The notes: generated from the sequence alone by a model not told the origin. A DNA stretch of 64,000 bases from Hypericum androsaemum (GCA_963995505.1 OZ023187.1:5711501-5775500); one strand, 5' to 3'; counted from the stretch's first letter, positions 33,513 through 44,497 are shown. Program-made: numbers and translations.

Positions 33513-34040
33513 AAGTTAAGCACTTTTGGTCCTTTGCTTATGTCATCCATCATTTTATTTTGGTTAATCAACTTTACTTCCTCGTGGTTTTCATTTATAC
33601 ATCACTACTTTCTGGTTCTAAATTTTCTGATCATATTTTATCTGACTAACAACAGTGACACCTGCTAATCTTAGTTATTTGGACTATCATATATCATATC
33701 ACGTCATTAATTTTATATGTGTGTCATGTTACATCACTAATGTTATTTGCGTTGCATATTGTAGGTCAAGATTTGAACACTTTTGATCTTCTTTCGGTCC
33801 AGATTTGAACTCAAATAAAATCAAGTTTGTCTCTTTTTCTATTAAAATTAGTGAAGTGACATGTCATGTGAATAAAATAGTGACGTAACGTGATATGACA
33901 CACGAGATAACTCAAATAACTGAATTATCGGGTGTCACTTGATTATTGTAAAGTAAAATCTTTATTGGTTAGAAAATTCAAAATCACAAGATAGTAGGAG
34001 TAAAAGTAAAAGTAGTAAAGTGTAATTGACCTTTTAATTT
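33513..34040. mobile_element. Degenerate inverted-repeat element (MITE-like)
   Basis: The left half (with GTGACACCTG, TTAGTTATTTG, TCATATCACGT) recurs inverted in the right half at about 33820-33945. Looser similarity extends outward to about 33513 and 34040. No ORF and no clear target duplication were found. The age must be high given the mismatches. Confidence 0.45.
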
Positions 34041-34567
34041 TTTCAATTTTTTCAAGACAATAATTCATTGCCATTGATTAACTCCTTATAAAATTGGTGA
34101 GAATTTTTGTAATTAGGTTTAAAGCCACTACAGAAAATGGTACAAAGAATACAGTGTTGTCTTTTTACTTAATTTCATAAAAGGATAAACAATCCCATAA
34201 AAATAAAATAAAAGGAGCCATAAAAGTCAAACCAATGGCAGTGTAGTGTCGCCGGCCGATTAGGAGGAGCGCCACTACTAGGTAGCCCATCTAATCATTC
34301 TCTACGGAGGTTTCCAATTCCACCAACGCAACTTTCAAATGCTCAATATATTAATTATACCGTCAAATTGAATGGATAATTAATTACAATTAATTGATAA
34401 CTCATTATTAAAATTCAATGACAGCCCAAAAGGGAAAAATTAGTTGGTCACAAATTACAGAGTATCATATGATTCATATTAACCATTTGTGTTAAAAGAA
34501 TGAATAAATCAAATATAACAATATTAATGTTAACCACGGATTAATTATGTGGCAGACTTAATATTAA
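34041..34567. other. AT-rich 3' flank of F-box gene copy 2, no gene seen
   Basis: No ORF with a recognisable product is present. Confidence 0.5.
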
Positions 34568-35638
34568 TTAGAAAAATACCCCAAATAGCCATAACCAATA
34601 GGCTAGAACAACAAGAACACCTCCAAGAAGAGAGACCAAGTCCAACACCTTCTCCTTCCTAATCTTCATCATCTTCCAATCCTCCTTCCTCTCCATGAAC
34701 TCCTCAAACCTTCTCTTCCCTTCTTCAACAACAATGTCACTTCTCCTCTTCCTCTCTCCTCCCTCCATTGCCCCTAGCAAAATTACCAAGCTGTCCCTCC
34801 CGCTCAGCCTCCTCCCCTCCATGTCCTCCATCCCCATGCACACTTCCCTCGGGTGCACGTCGTCAAGTGCGCTGCCCGCAGCGCACGTGACGACGACACT
34901 GCACTCGACGTGCTCCTTCTCTGTCCCCCGCTCCCCGCCCCCGAGCACCACCGCGAACTTCAGCTGCACCTCCCCGGTCAGCCAGTGCCTCTGGGCCATC
35001 ACCGCGCGCTGGCTCGAAAGGTTGACCGCCCGCTTCCTCTCCGGGTCGATCAGTATCCAGCTTAGGGTTACGTTCTCCTCCAGTTGCTTGAGCAGCGCTT
35101 CATCCTCCCATTGCTGGCGTATCCACGGGTCAACGAACCCCTTCGCGTCAACGAGGTCAATCCTAAGAGGGGAGCACATGAAGAGCTCCTTCTCTACCTC
35201 CATCTCCACCACCTTAGAGAAGATCGGGGATCCCTTGTAGTAGATATCGACGGCCGAGATCAGCCCCGTCGTCATCGGGAACGGATGATTAGGGTTTTGG
35301 CGATGGACGTTGTAGTGGATGAGAGGGTAGGAGTCTGAGAAGAATGACCGGAAACCGGAGCGGAACGTGGAGATCACGTCGCTGACACGTGGATCGCTGG
35401 TGGACGGCCACGTGGCGTGGCAGATCTTCTCCCAGAGGAGTTGCTCGGAGGTGACAAGCGCGTGGAGTTCGGAGGAAACGCACCCGGCGGCTGCTAGAGT
35501 AGGGCCGTCGAGGCGCGATATGATATTTGTTTGGATAACCTCGTATGGGATTGAGACAAGATTATTATCGTCTCCTCCGACTTTTGCCTGCGGAGACATG
35601 GAACGCGACGGTAAAAGGGACAATTTTGTTTGAAGCAT
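34568..35638 (-). CDS. F-box protein with C-terminal membrane segment (At2g27310-like), copy 2
   Basis: This intact single-exon ORF has 356 residues and is clearly paralogous to 26184-27260 along its whole length. The F-box is at about residues 30-75 (IPYEVIQTNIISRLDGPTLA, LLWEKICHATWPS). The SQRAVMAQRHWLTGEVQLKF block sits mid-protein. Near the end is a basic, charged stretch (ERKEDWKMMKIRKEK), followed by a hydrophobic tail (about 330-354) that predicts C-terminal anchoring. The expected role is a substrate-recruiting subunit of an SCF ubiquitin ligase. The start was chosen as the first ATG after the TATA box; a second ATG at codon 14 is also possible. Both copies being intact suggests both are kept by selection. 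Confidence 0.9.
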   Translation of the reverse strand: MLQTKLSLLPSRSMSPQAKVGGDDNNLVSIPYEVIQTNIISRLDGPTLAAAGCVSSELHALVTSEQLLWEKICHATWPSTSDPRVSDVISTFRSGFRSFFSDSYPLIHYNVHRQNPNHPFPMTTGLISAVDIYYKGSPIFSKVVEMEVEKELFMCSPLRIDLVDAKGFVDPWIRQQWEDEALLKQLEENVTLSWILIDPERKRAVNLSSQRAVMAQRHWLTGEVQLKFAVVLGGGERGTEKEHVECSVVVTCAAGSALDDVHPREVCMGMEDMEGRRLSGRDSLVILLGAMEGGERKRRSDIVVEEGKRRFEEFMERKEDWKMMKIRKEKVLDLVSLLGGVLVVLAYWLWLFGVFF

Positions 35639-35705
35639 TTTGTATATTGGATGATGGACTATTTTCTATCTATCTTGTATGTATAACTTCTTTGGATTTT
35701 GGTTG

Positions 35706-35878
35706 CTATATATATAGTGTTGGGATAGTCAAAATAACATATATTCTAAGTCAATAGCGGGTAGCGAGGAGACTTTCCTTGTACTTTCTAAATTGTCGTG
35801 GGTAACATCTTATACTACCCTTTTACCCTTTCAAAGGTCAAGATAATGTTAATTATCTATGAAAAAAGTCAAGACATT
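35706..35878 (-). promoter_or_regulatory. Core promoter and W-box cluster of F-box gene copy 2
   Basis: A TATA box, CTATATATATAG, lies at about 35706-35717, some 70 bases before the ATG. TTGAC cores (read on the minus strand) occur at about 35729, 35750, 35838 and 35868. The site at 35868-35878, AATGTCTTGAC, is identical to that at 27415-27425 upstream of copy 1. Confidence 0.5.
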
Positions 35879-36648
35879 AGAAACATTATTGTTGATTTCC
35901 ATTTGATTCCTCAACCCCTATAGCACGCCATCTTGGATTTTACTATTAAAAAAATGATTGGCCATAGACATTTTATTTCCACGAATTGCCCCAGTCTACA
36001 TGTTAGTATGTGGTAATTTGACATCCACTAGGTCGAGTAATCTATGTTCGAGTTGGGTAGAATTTTTGAATGGTTAAAAATTTTATTTAACAAATATTTA
36101 ATATTGTTGTATTTTCAGAAGTTTAAATTTGATATATCTCGATTTTATTAGAATAATTTTATTATTAGTTAATTTAAATTATTGTTGGTTGTTAGTTGGT
36201 TTTGCTAGAGATCATACACTTTATTACCATGATGATCACATGCCACTAACAAAAATATATTAATGCAAACTGCGAACCTTGCATCTACCATCCTTCTCCG
36301 AATTCTGATCCGACGATATCGATGTAAGATGCGAAACTTGCTTTCTACTTCTAATAATTAGTAAGATAGATAGTTCACTAATTCAATTCGATCCAAATTC
36401 ATGAGTAGTTGAACTGGACTTGGACACGTGTACCTGAACTTGAAATAGATACAAATCCCGGAATTAAATCACGACCTGGAAGGTCAACGTTTTCCTATTT
36501 TTTTAAGGTAAATTATACCAAGAATACGCACTTATGCTAGGATTTGAACTCTGAATTTCTATCAAATCCTCCTGTGTCTATGCCACTAAGCCAAATGACC
36601 TCTTACGTGACGTTTTCCTACTTAGTTGAGCAAATGGACAAAAAAAAA
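35879..36648. other. Intergenic DNA, no gene seen
   Basis: AT-rich without supported ORFs. It ends in the A run that borders the next MULE. Confidence 0.5.
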
Positions 36649-37807
36649 GGGCAAATTGTCCTCAGCCCTTTGGAGTTTGCTTAAATTACTGTTTCAGCCC
36701 CTCCTGTTTCGAAATCAAAAATTTGGCCCCCTAGTTTACTTTTATTGAACTCTAAGGCCCCTGCCGTCGGAATCATAAAATTTTTTCGGTGAGGAACACC
36801 TGACAATTACCCCTCAGTCAAAAAATAATTTTAAAATAAAAAAATCTTCTCTCTCTCCTCCCCTCCTCCCCTCTCTCCTCCATGATTGAACCTTTGAATC
36901 CGGATGGCTCTATTAATGGTGCGACTCCGTTAATGGTTCTACTTATATACGAAAAAGGAGATGAAATGATTAATCGAATACTAGGATGAAGCTGATTTAT
37001 CTAATTCAATTAAGTCTTTTCACTAATTTTTATCATTAAATTGTAATTAATTATTCCAAATTTTTTCTGAAATTTTTTCCACCAACCTCTTTACTGGTGT
37101 TGACTCTGCATTCATTTGGAAATCACATGATAGGATATTATAGGCTTTCTGATGCTTTTCTGTCTATGTGAACACGAATTAGAGATCTAGAGAAAAATGG
37201 CAAGGGTTCTAGAGAAAAGGAGATCTTTGAAAATAATTCCATAGAGATCCAGGAAGTTCAAGAAGAAATAAACGGGGAGGTGAAATGAGGAGGGGTGCTG
37301 GAGGATGAAGGAAGAGGAGATCTGGAGCTCCAAAGAAAGAAATTTTTGGAGGTTGAAGGAGATGAAAATTTGGAGGTTGAAGGAGAAAGTCATATGACTC
37401 TTAAAAGGGAAGATAATGAGGGGACTGAGTGGCAATAGCCAACGAAACCTGGGACAAACAAGGATGACAACACCATGGTGGTGTTCGCGAAGGGGCTTAA
37501 CCGCCCGGGCAAGCTCTACGAGTGTCAACAATGGAGGAGGGAGGGAGGGGAGGGGAGGAGAGGAGAGGAGAGAGGGGAGGGGAGAGAGAAAGATATTTAA
37601 TTTTTTAACTATTTTTTTTATTAAAGAGAAATTGGGTCATTTCAGATGTCCCTTGCTGGAAAATTTTCATGATTCCGACGGCAGGGGCCTTAGAGTTCAA
37701 TAAAAGCAAACTAGGGGGCCAAATTTTTGATTTCGAAATAGGAAGAGATGAAACAGAGAAATTTAAGCAAATCCCAGGGGTCCCAGGGGACTGAGGGTAA
37801 TTTGCCC
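36649..37807. mobile_element. Mutator-like element with TIRs of about 130-150 bp
   Basis: The left end GGGCAAATTGTCCTCAG and the right end CTGAGGGTAATTTGCCC are inverted copies. The similarity runs inward to about 36785 and 37665, with long identical blocks such as CGAAATCAAAAATTTGGCCC. The flanks are A-rich (nine As on the left, AAAAAATTT on the right), compatible with a worn 9-bp duplication. The interior has no transposase. A short stretch near 37460-37525 is GC-richer and could be a captured exon (reading VVFAKGLNRPGKLYE), but I cannot assign it. Purine runs near 37530-37590 mirror pyrimidine runs near 36850-36880. Confidence 0.8.
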
Positions 37808-38990
37808 AAAAAATTTGCATAACCGAACCAAACTTTCAGTTCTGAACTGGACCTATAAAAAGTTTGGGTTGGTTCCTTCCTTCCAAGATAATGAAATGAT
37901 AATCGGTTCTGATTTGGTTCTTTTCATAGAGGTCCACAGAAAATCAAACTGGAACTTGACATCGAATTCGTACTGTCTTCATTTTTGCTCATCCGTTTTC
38001 TCCAATTCTTTTTTTGATGGAACAGACATATTTTAACATTAATCAATCTGGAGAATCCAGTACAATTAGTTCAGCAACATCTGTTGGGACAGAGTTAACC
38101 CAATTCACCGGGAGGGATGCCATCCGACACCGGTTCCTCAAACAATCCGCGATCCGATTATTTGAGCGAGAAGTGTGGAGCAAAATATCCGTTTTCTCCA
38201 ATTCGAAGATTGCAGTTTTACCATACTTCTTTATAGCTTTACAAAATAATTCTATTCCATAATGTGTAATTGGTTAGACTATTTGTGTGTCCAAAATCGC
38301 CAAATTTTTTTCTATTTTTCTAAATTTTGGGTATTTCGATTTTGAATTGGCCCAGACCAAAAATTGGATCGAGTATAGTTCAGAATCGAGAAATAAATGA
38401 TCTAGTTCGCTTCTCATTATTCTCTTGAAATAGTTCTCATGGTTTGGTCCGGTCCAAACCGCTTGCTTCCCCTGCAATCCTACCAAAACAAATACGAAAA
38501 AAATGAATTCTATTAATATTTTTTAAAACACTGGTAATATTTGGATAGGGTCTTTTATCCTTTTATAAAACAAGACCCATACAAATATGGGCAAAGTCAA
38601 CATTTCTTAGATGTGATCTAAGTAAACATTCGGGAACCGGATCTAACTGTGATGATATAAACAAGACCTTATCAGTAACCTAAATTTTGAGCCATCTATT
38701 TTAGATTGATGTGATAGGAGGATCACTACAAAAGCCACGTCAACCTTTGAAGATTTTGAAAGGAAAGTAATATTTTCCTTGAACCCCAAAATTTCAATCC
38801 TATTTTCCCCTCTCAAAACAGAAATTTCAATCCTATTTTTGTCAGCAGCAGCCCACATGGATTTTTCTGCAGGTGCCACGTCATCTTATCCACTTCTTTT
38901 CTTTGTGCATGCAACACCAAGTGAAAAGCTGGGTCAATTAAATAATAATAATATTGTTACTAAAATTCACACTTATCTTTGACTTCCACC
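37808..38990. other. Intergenic DNA, no gene seen
   Basis: Sequence at 37820-37920 and 38340-38465 is rich in GGTTC/GAACC-type words on opposite strands and may be a worn inverted element. A small ORF at 38014-38262 lies between and has no recognised domain. Bases up to 38990 probably include the promoter of the next gene. Confidence 0.35.
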
Positions 38991-39035
38991 TAGAGTCGTC
39001 ACTTGGTCAAAGTTTGAAACTGCAGTTCCTTTGAG

Positions 39036-39890
39036 GTAACCGTTTCTCTTTCTACTGTTTTAGTCTCTCCTTTGATGCATGAGACTTGAGTTTAAGATTT
39101 CAATGCTGAAGCTTTGTACCTAATTATATTTATTAGGCCAAATTGTGTTCTCTGATGGCTTTTGGTGGTTTCTGTGACATTTTTTAGTGGATTTGGATGA
39201 ACTTGTTCTTAAAGTAGGAACCCTAAAGCCGATTAGTGCTTCCAAGTTTGGACTGGATTCTACTGGAAAAGTTATTGAAAAGGAGTGTGAATTTGAGAGT
39301 TCAAGGCATGTCTCAATGTGGGTAATTTGCAAAATGTGATTTTGAACCTTAATGAGATGAAGGATGATAGATAGACACGGGAATGTCTTAGAGGTTTGGT
39401 ATCTACCTTACAGGATCCACATGTTCTTGTTCTTGATTCAAATGGTGACCTTATAGGTTGCGTGGTTACGGGTCGTCTTCCCTCATCTCGACAACTCTTT
39501 TAAGTGTGGAATTTGAACTCGAGTCTAAGAACCTCGACGTTGCTCACTAAGTTTGTTGCCCATTGGGAGGATACTGTGCATTACTTTTCGGCCGGGGCGA
39601 TCTGATGAATGCCATGGTAGCCTTGTTAGGTGACTTGGATAGGGTAATCATTTTGATGTTGTAATGCCGCTGCTGAAGAGAGGTTAGCCAATATCATCGG
39701 TGATCTGATATTAGTAGCGGTCATTCTCAATTGTCATAGCATATGTGTCTTTTGCAGCTGTATTTGAATGCCTACTGTGGAGTGATGTTAGGTTAGTATA
39801 CCTTTGAGTTCAACGGGATCTCGTGAAGCGAGTTGTAACTATTTCTCGTATTGTTCACGAAGATAAACATTTGGAACTTTTGCTTTGCAG
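39036..39890 (+). other. Probable 5' UTR intron of the plastid-protein gene
   Basis: The donor GAG|GTAACC at 39036 and the acceptor TGCTTTGCAG ending at 39890 bracket 855 bases without a supported ORF. The next exon begins at 39891, with the start codon 46 bases further on. A leader exon would lie just upstream of 39036. This needs cDNA support. Confidence 0.45.
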
Positions 39891-39936
39891 CTATCAAAGT
39901 AGAAGTGAGTGAAGAATTGAAGGGCCGAGGAAAGAA

Positions 39937-40745
39937 ATGATGGCAGGTACATTGGTATGCTCCTGCAGTTCAGATGCGATTTCTGGTCTGCATTCCACTT
40001 TGTTTTCGCCTTTAAGGCAAAGGATGGCAGGACCTCCTCTAGGCTCCAGGGGAATCAATTTATGTCAAACCCGTATTGGCTTGACCTTGGTTTCTACAGA
40101 TAAATGTTCCATTAAGTCTGGCAAATCCAACACAGACAAAGTTTCGAGTGAATCCAATGAGAATGTCCCGACATGGGCGAGCCCTGATTCTGATGAACCC
40201 CCACCTTGGGCTCTTGAGGAAGGAAAGAAGAAGTTACAAAATCAAAGCTTCGAGATTCCCTTTTATGCTTATTTACTTGCCTCTGCAATAATAGCAATCG
40301 CAGCAGTGAGTTCCCTCTTTTCGCTGTTTCTTTCTCTGTTTGTTCGTCGTTTATATAATCGTAACAGATTTAGTTATGCAGATAGGCTCTGCGTTCGAGT
40401 ACGTGAACCAAAAACCCGTCTTCGGACTCCTGAATTCAGATAGCATCTTCTATGCCCCATTGCTCGGTTTCTTTGCGTTCACCGGAATTCCTACCTCGGT
40501 AAGTATTCATCACTATTGTCAAGCTACTGGTATCTCGTCGTTCTACAATTAACCAGTCTTCCGGTTGATGATTGGGAACAGCCAAGTCCGTTGGTACATC
40601 TCCAATCATCTCACTGTTAAACTTTGAGGCTACCCATTTTAACTTTTCCTTCCTGCACCGTCTGCAGGCATTCCTGTGGTTTAAATCTGTTCAAGCGGCT
40701 AATAAGGAGGCCGAGGAACAAGATAGGAGGGATGGCTTTCTATAA
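39937..40745 (+). CDS. Predicted plastid-targeted membrane protein of unknown function (three exons)
   Basis: My exon model is 39937-40305, 40382-40498 and 40668-40745, giving 187 residues. Junctions CA|GTGAGT, TGCAG|ATAGG, TCG|GTAAGT and CTGCAG|GCA all fit plant splice sites and keep the frame. The N-terminus is rich in Ser, Cys and Arg without early acidic residues, as in plastid transit peptides. A soluble segment with WASPDSDEPPPWALEEGKK follows. Two hydrophobic spans come next: FYAYLLASAIIAIAA joined across intron 1, and IFYAPLLGFFAFTGIPTS. The protein ends in a charged tail, AANKEAEEQDRRDGFL. The conserved look suggests a thylakoid or envelope protein, but I cannot name it. It is convergent with the PPR gene at 41951-43789. 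Confidence 0.72.
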
Positions 40746-41512
40746 AATCAAACCACGTGATCGCCAAATGTCAATCGACACCTCGAACCAATCGAACACG
40801 AAGAAAGTCATTCCGGGATCAATGTCATTCATCACGCTGCTGGCCATGGCACACTGCTGTCTAGTTGTTGCTAGACCAGCATTGACCAAGTAGTAGTAAA
40901 CTAAAGGCACCCTTATTGTCAAAAGTCAGAGGACGTAAAGGAAGACACTAAGTCAATGTTGTTTGTTAAGAGTCTAGCAGTTCTGGTCAAGGAAAAAACA
41001 CGGAATAATTGCATACTTTTTTTATAAATTCGGAGTACAAAATTGACTGGAAAAGCCACGTCAGTTGTTGAATATTTTTGTATATTACCTCTAAGCTTTC
41101 ATTTAATAACTTTTATCTTCCCTACATATGAACAAGGAGAGGGGTTCACCAGAATCAGGCCTTGCACACAAAAATTTTCTATTTGTAGGATTTGCTCGAA
41201 CTTAATAGAGCTTTTATCTGTAGAGACCAAGTTACCCCCAGGAGACAGCTAGCCGGGTTCAAACAAACAAGGTGGTCTGCAAACCAGAAATTGCAGAAAT
41301 TTGCACTTGAACTGCAGGAGGGGAGGAACGGTTGATTGACCGTGTGCACAAGAAAATTCGGCTATTCCTCCCGAAACGAAAGGATCAAAGCCTTCAACAC
41401 CCCACGTTGGATTTACAATTTGTACCTTTCCGGTTAGTCTAGGGTTACATCTGCATTTTCGGGTTCCCTGGTTTATTTTTTTATTTAACAATTACGTCCT
41501 CTACAACGAGAG
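40746..41512. other. 3' flank of the plastid-protein gene, no further gene seen
   Basis: The 3' UTR should lie in the first few hundred bases. No other supported ORF is present. Confidence 0.5.
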
Positions 41513-41604
41513 TCGCAACTTTTATGGTTAGATGAAAACTAATTGGATTGTTGCGAGCAGAACGAACAATCCAATTAGTTTTCATCTAACCATAAAAGTT
41601 GCGA
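41513..41604. repeat. Perfect 40-bp inverted repeat with 12-base spacer
   Basis: The left arm is 41513-41552 and the right arm is 41565-41604. Every base of the 40 pairs, with spacer GCGAGCAGAACG. Transcribed from either strand it would form a long perfect hairpin. It lies about 350 bases beyond the stop codon of the PPR gene and 770 beyond that of the plastid-protein gene. Confidence 0.95.
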
Positions 41605-41950
41605 ACGAACAGGACACGCTTTGGAAGACGCAATTTGTTACCGAGCCAGATTATTTGGGGGGACTGACAACAATGTGACGGCACGCGCTGAATAATTAAC
41701 CCGTTTGTCAAGCATAGTGTTTTCGCACCTTCTCTTTCAAAGTCAAAGTGTATGCTCCTGCGCAAATTTCAGCAATCACTTGCTCTGATTCCGTACCAAT
41801 GTCTTGGACATCATTTAATTTCCCGCCCCTTCGATTCTTCACTCGCTTCCGCTTTGATGCTCGTTTATGTATTCCGCAAGACATCATACGAGGAATGTCC
41901 GTAACAATGCGAGGAATGTCCATCTTCAGATCCCGACTTTCCCGGGAAAT

Positions 41951-43789
41951 CTACAAACTAGCTCTGTTATGGCCACCACCCCACTTTCGTCTACGGTCCC
42001 TCGTCTTCTTGGTATCGTTCTTAGCCTCAGCCTTTTCCTTCAAATCCCTCACCCCTCTCCTTTTATACATTTTGAAAGTGATGTTCCTATCCTTGGCCAT
42101 TTTCCTCACTTTCTCTGTGATCTCCACTGCAAATTGTCTATGGTACAATTTCTTCAAACCCTTCATAAGCTTAGCGAAGGTCTCGGGCTTCGGCATCACA
42201 TCTGCATCCAACATCTCTATACAATATACGCAAGCCTCTTTCACATATCTGTTTGAGAATAGAGAATGCAACCAGATTGTCCAGGCATCCACGTTAAGAT
42301 CACATCCCTCCGTTACCATGCAATTCCAAACATCCTTGGCCATCTCGAGCTTGTCTGCTCTCAAAAGACCATTCAACAACTCCTTCAAAGTACCATATTG
42401 TGGACTATTCCAGAGGCCTCTCTTGACCATCTCCTTGAAATAGTCGCACGCCTCGACCAAACAACCTTGCGCAACAAACCCGTTGATCAGAATCACAAAC
42501 GTATCAAGCCCCGGGCTAAAATCACTATCCTCCATGTCTTTCCAAACCCGAACGCCCTGATCCAACTCCCCCAACTTGCAAGCCAGCCTAATCACCACAT
42601 TGTATATACTATGATCGGGAGGACAGCCAACCTTCCGCATCTGCCCCATCAATACCATGCACTCTTCCAACTCTTCCCTCTTCTCATGAGCCACCATTAT
42701 GTGCATATAGCTCAGCTGACTCGGCACGCGGCCCTTCTGTATCATGTCCTCCAAAACCTGATACCCTCTCTCAATCTTGCCCCACTTGCAAAACCCGCTA
42801 ATCAACGCAGTATAAGTCACAACATCCGCCTCGCACCCGTTCCTCCCCATCTCCACAAACACATTCATCGCCTCGTCCATCTTCTCGCGCTTGCAGAGCG
42901 CCTGGATCAACATGGTGTATGAAGCAACATCCGGCGGACACCCTTGCCTCCTCATCTCCTGCAACAACGCGTGAGCATCCCCCATCTTCCCCGCAGCAGC
43001 ATACCCGCCCAACAAATTATTAAACACGACAATGTCAGGCTCGAACCCGGCCTCCCTCATCTGAACCAACACGTGTTTCGCCTCCTCCAGCTTCCCTTCC
43101 CTACACCACCCATACAACAAGCAAGTAAAATGCTTCAACCCGGGCGGAAACCTCCCCCGCATATCCTCGAACAGCCTCGCCGCGTCCTTGACGCTCCCGT
43201 TCTTGCACAACGCGTCCAACAAGCACGCGAAAACGTGCTCGTCGGGCTCGCACCCGTACTTAGGCATTTCGTCGAGCACCTCGACTGCCTTCCCCACCAT
43301 CCTCGCCGCAGCGAATCTCCTCATCAACACGACGAAAACCTCCGACGTGATCAACCCCCCGGCGCCACAGTCCCGCCTCATCTCCTCGAGGAGGGCCCAC
43401 ACGGCGCCGAACTGCCTCATCTTGCCGAGAACCCGGACCATGGCCTTGTAGTCCTCGTAGTCGGGCCGGTACCCGGGGCGGGCCCACTGGAAGAACTTGT
43501 AGGCGAGGGCGCCGGCGTCGCCGCAGCGGTTGAGGACGCGGGGTACGAGGCCCCGGCGGAGAACGACGCCGGATTGGCGCAAAGCCAGGTCCAGCTTCGG
43601 GGGCCGCGCGTGGAACTTGCGGAGGATCCGGTACACCTTCTCCACGTCGAAGGAGAACTCGTCCTGCGAGCTGTCGGTGGCGTTGCGGTTGGGGCGTAGG
43701 GAAACGACGCCGAATCGGGAGGCGGAGAGGCGGCGCGTGAAGTAGTAACGGTGGGGTAACGGAAGGGTCTTCAAACGGGTCGGGTTCAT
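41951..43789 (-). CDS. P-class pentatricopeptide repeat protein (At3g49730/At5g65820-like)
   Basis: This intact single-exon ORF has 612 residues. An arginine-rich, acid-poor N-terminus (MNPTRLKTLPLPHRYYFTRR) predicts mitochondrial import. From about residue 110 to 545 come roughly a dozen 35-residue PPR motifs, for example FEPDIVVFNNLLGGYAAAGK and CPPDVASYTMLIQALCKREK. There is no E, DYW or SMR extension, hence P class. Such proteins bind organellar RNA one base per repeat and act in stability, splicing or translation. The block around residues 60-100 (KFHARPPKLDLALRQSGVVL) matches the At3g49730/At5g65820 group. The C-terminus is basic. The 5' half is much richer in GC than the 3' half. The RNA target cannot be read with confidence. 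Confidence 0.93.
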   Translation of the reverse strand: MNPTRLKTLPLPHRYYFTRRLSASRFGVVSLRPNRNATDSSQDEFSFDVEKVYRILRKFHARPPKLDLALRQSGVVLRRGLVPRVLNRCGDAGALAYKFFQWARPGYRPDYEDYKAMVRVLGKMRQFGAVWALLEEMRRDCGAGGLITSEVFVVLMRRFAAARMVGKAVEVLDEMPKYGCEPDEHVFACLLDALCKNGSVKDAARLFEDMRGRFPPGLKHFTCLLYGWCREGKLEEAKHVLVQMREAGFEPDIVVFNNLLGGYAAAGKMGDAHALLQEMRRQGCPPDVASYTMLIQALCKREKMDEAMNVFVEMGRNGCEADVVTYTALISGFCKWGKIERGYQVLEDMIQKGRVPSQLSYMHIMVAHEKREELEECMVLMGQMRKVGCPPDHSIYNVVIRLACKLGELDQGVRVWKDMEDSDFSPGLDTFVILINGFVAQGCLVEACDYFKEMVKRGLWNSPQYGTLKELLNGLLRADKLEMAKDVWNCMVTEGCDLNVDAWTIWLHSLFSNRYVKEACVYCIEMLDADVMPKPETFAKLMKGLKKLYHRQFAVEITEKVRKMAKDRNITFKMYKRRGVRDLKEKAEAKNDTKKTRDRRRKWGGGHNRASL

Positions 43790-44497
43790 GACTCCGTTGG
43801 ACGAAGAAGACGGAAAGTAAGCAGTTGAAAAAGAAATGGCATCTTGTTTGGAATGCTATATATTAGTCGTTTTTTCGGTTTTTCGTATTTAGCTAAATTT
43901 CAAACTATATTTAGTTAAAGATATTTCATATTAAAATTAAAGTTATTGTATAGAAAGGAGTAAAAATATTTATGAACTACTGCATAATCTTTTGTCACAA
44001 ACAAGTTGATTTTGTAAAGAAAATTAGTGTACTATCAATTCACTATACACAGTTATTTTTTGAGCATAATATTGACAATGAGAAAAAAATTAACTCAACA
44101 ATTTATTAACTCCGATCAACTATCAAGGGCTAATCAAATCATTTAATAAACAACATGAAAGTGTTAATGAGGGTCTATATTCGTGACCTCGGTTACTGAA
44201 CTATATATATCATGACCTAACAAGTGATTAACGGTTATAATTACGGTTTGAAAAACTGCCGATTATGTTTAAATAACAGATTACCCGTAATCTCACTTCA
44301 AATTTGTGTTGAAATATTTGTGATGATTTCTAAATATAAATTCACTAACATATAATTAGGAACCATGAATAAATTAATAAACATATTTATTAATAATTTA
44401 AATTGAACTTACTTGTTGAAGTGCATATTCACCCGGATCGCAACAAAGTTCTAGTCATCGGTAGTGGCTGGATCTGGGTGGGTGTGAAGGCAGATAT
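43790..44497. other. 5' flank of the PPR gene and spacer, no gene seen
   Basis: AT-rich. The last 70 bases before the copia LTR are GC-richer and unassigned. Confidence 0.5.

Noticed and set aside
34695..35240. 181-residue plus-strand ORF opposite F-box gene copy 2
   Set aside because: Ser-rich shadow of the true minus-strand gene, with no domain.
37820..38465. Clear TIR element from GGTTC/GAACC words
   Set aside because: The inverted similarity is too short and scattered to set ends, and no target duplication was found.
41513..41604. Hairpin as a canonical microRNA precursor
   Set aside because: Plant microRNA foldbacks carry mismatches and usually longer loops. A perfect 40-bp stem fits a recent inverted duplication or siRNA-type hairpin better.
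42266..43699. Long plus-strand ORFs (218 and 251 residues) opposite the PPR gene
   Set aside because: They are mirror frames of the GC-rich PPR coding sequence, have no domain, and have His/Pro-rich composition typical of antisense shadow frames.
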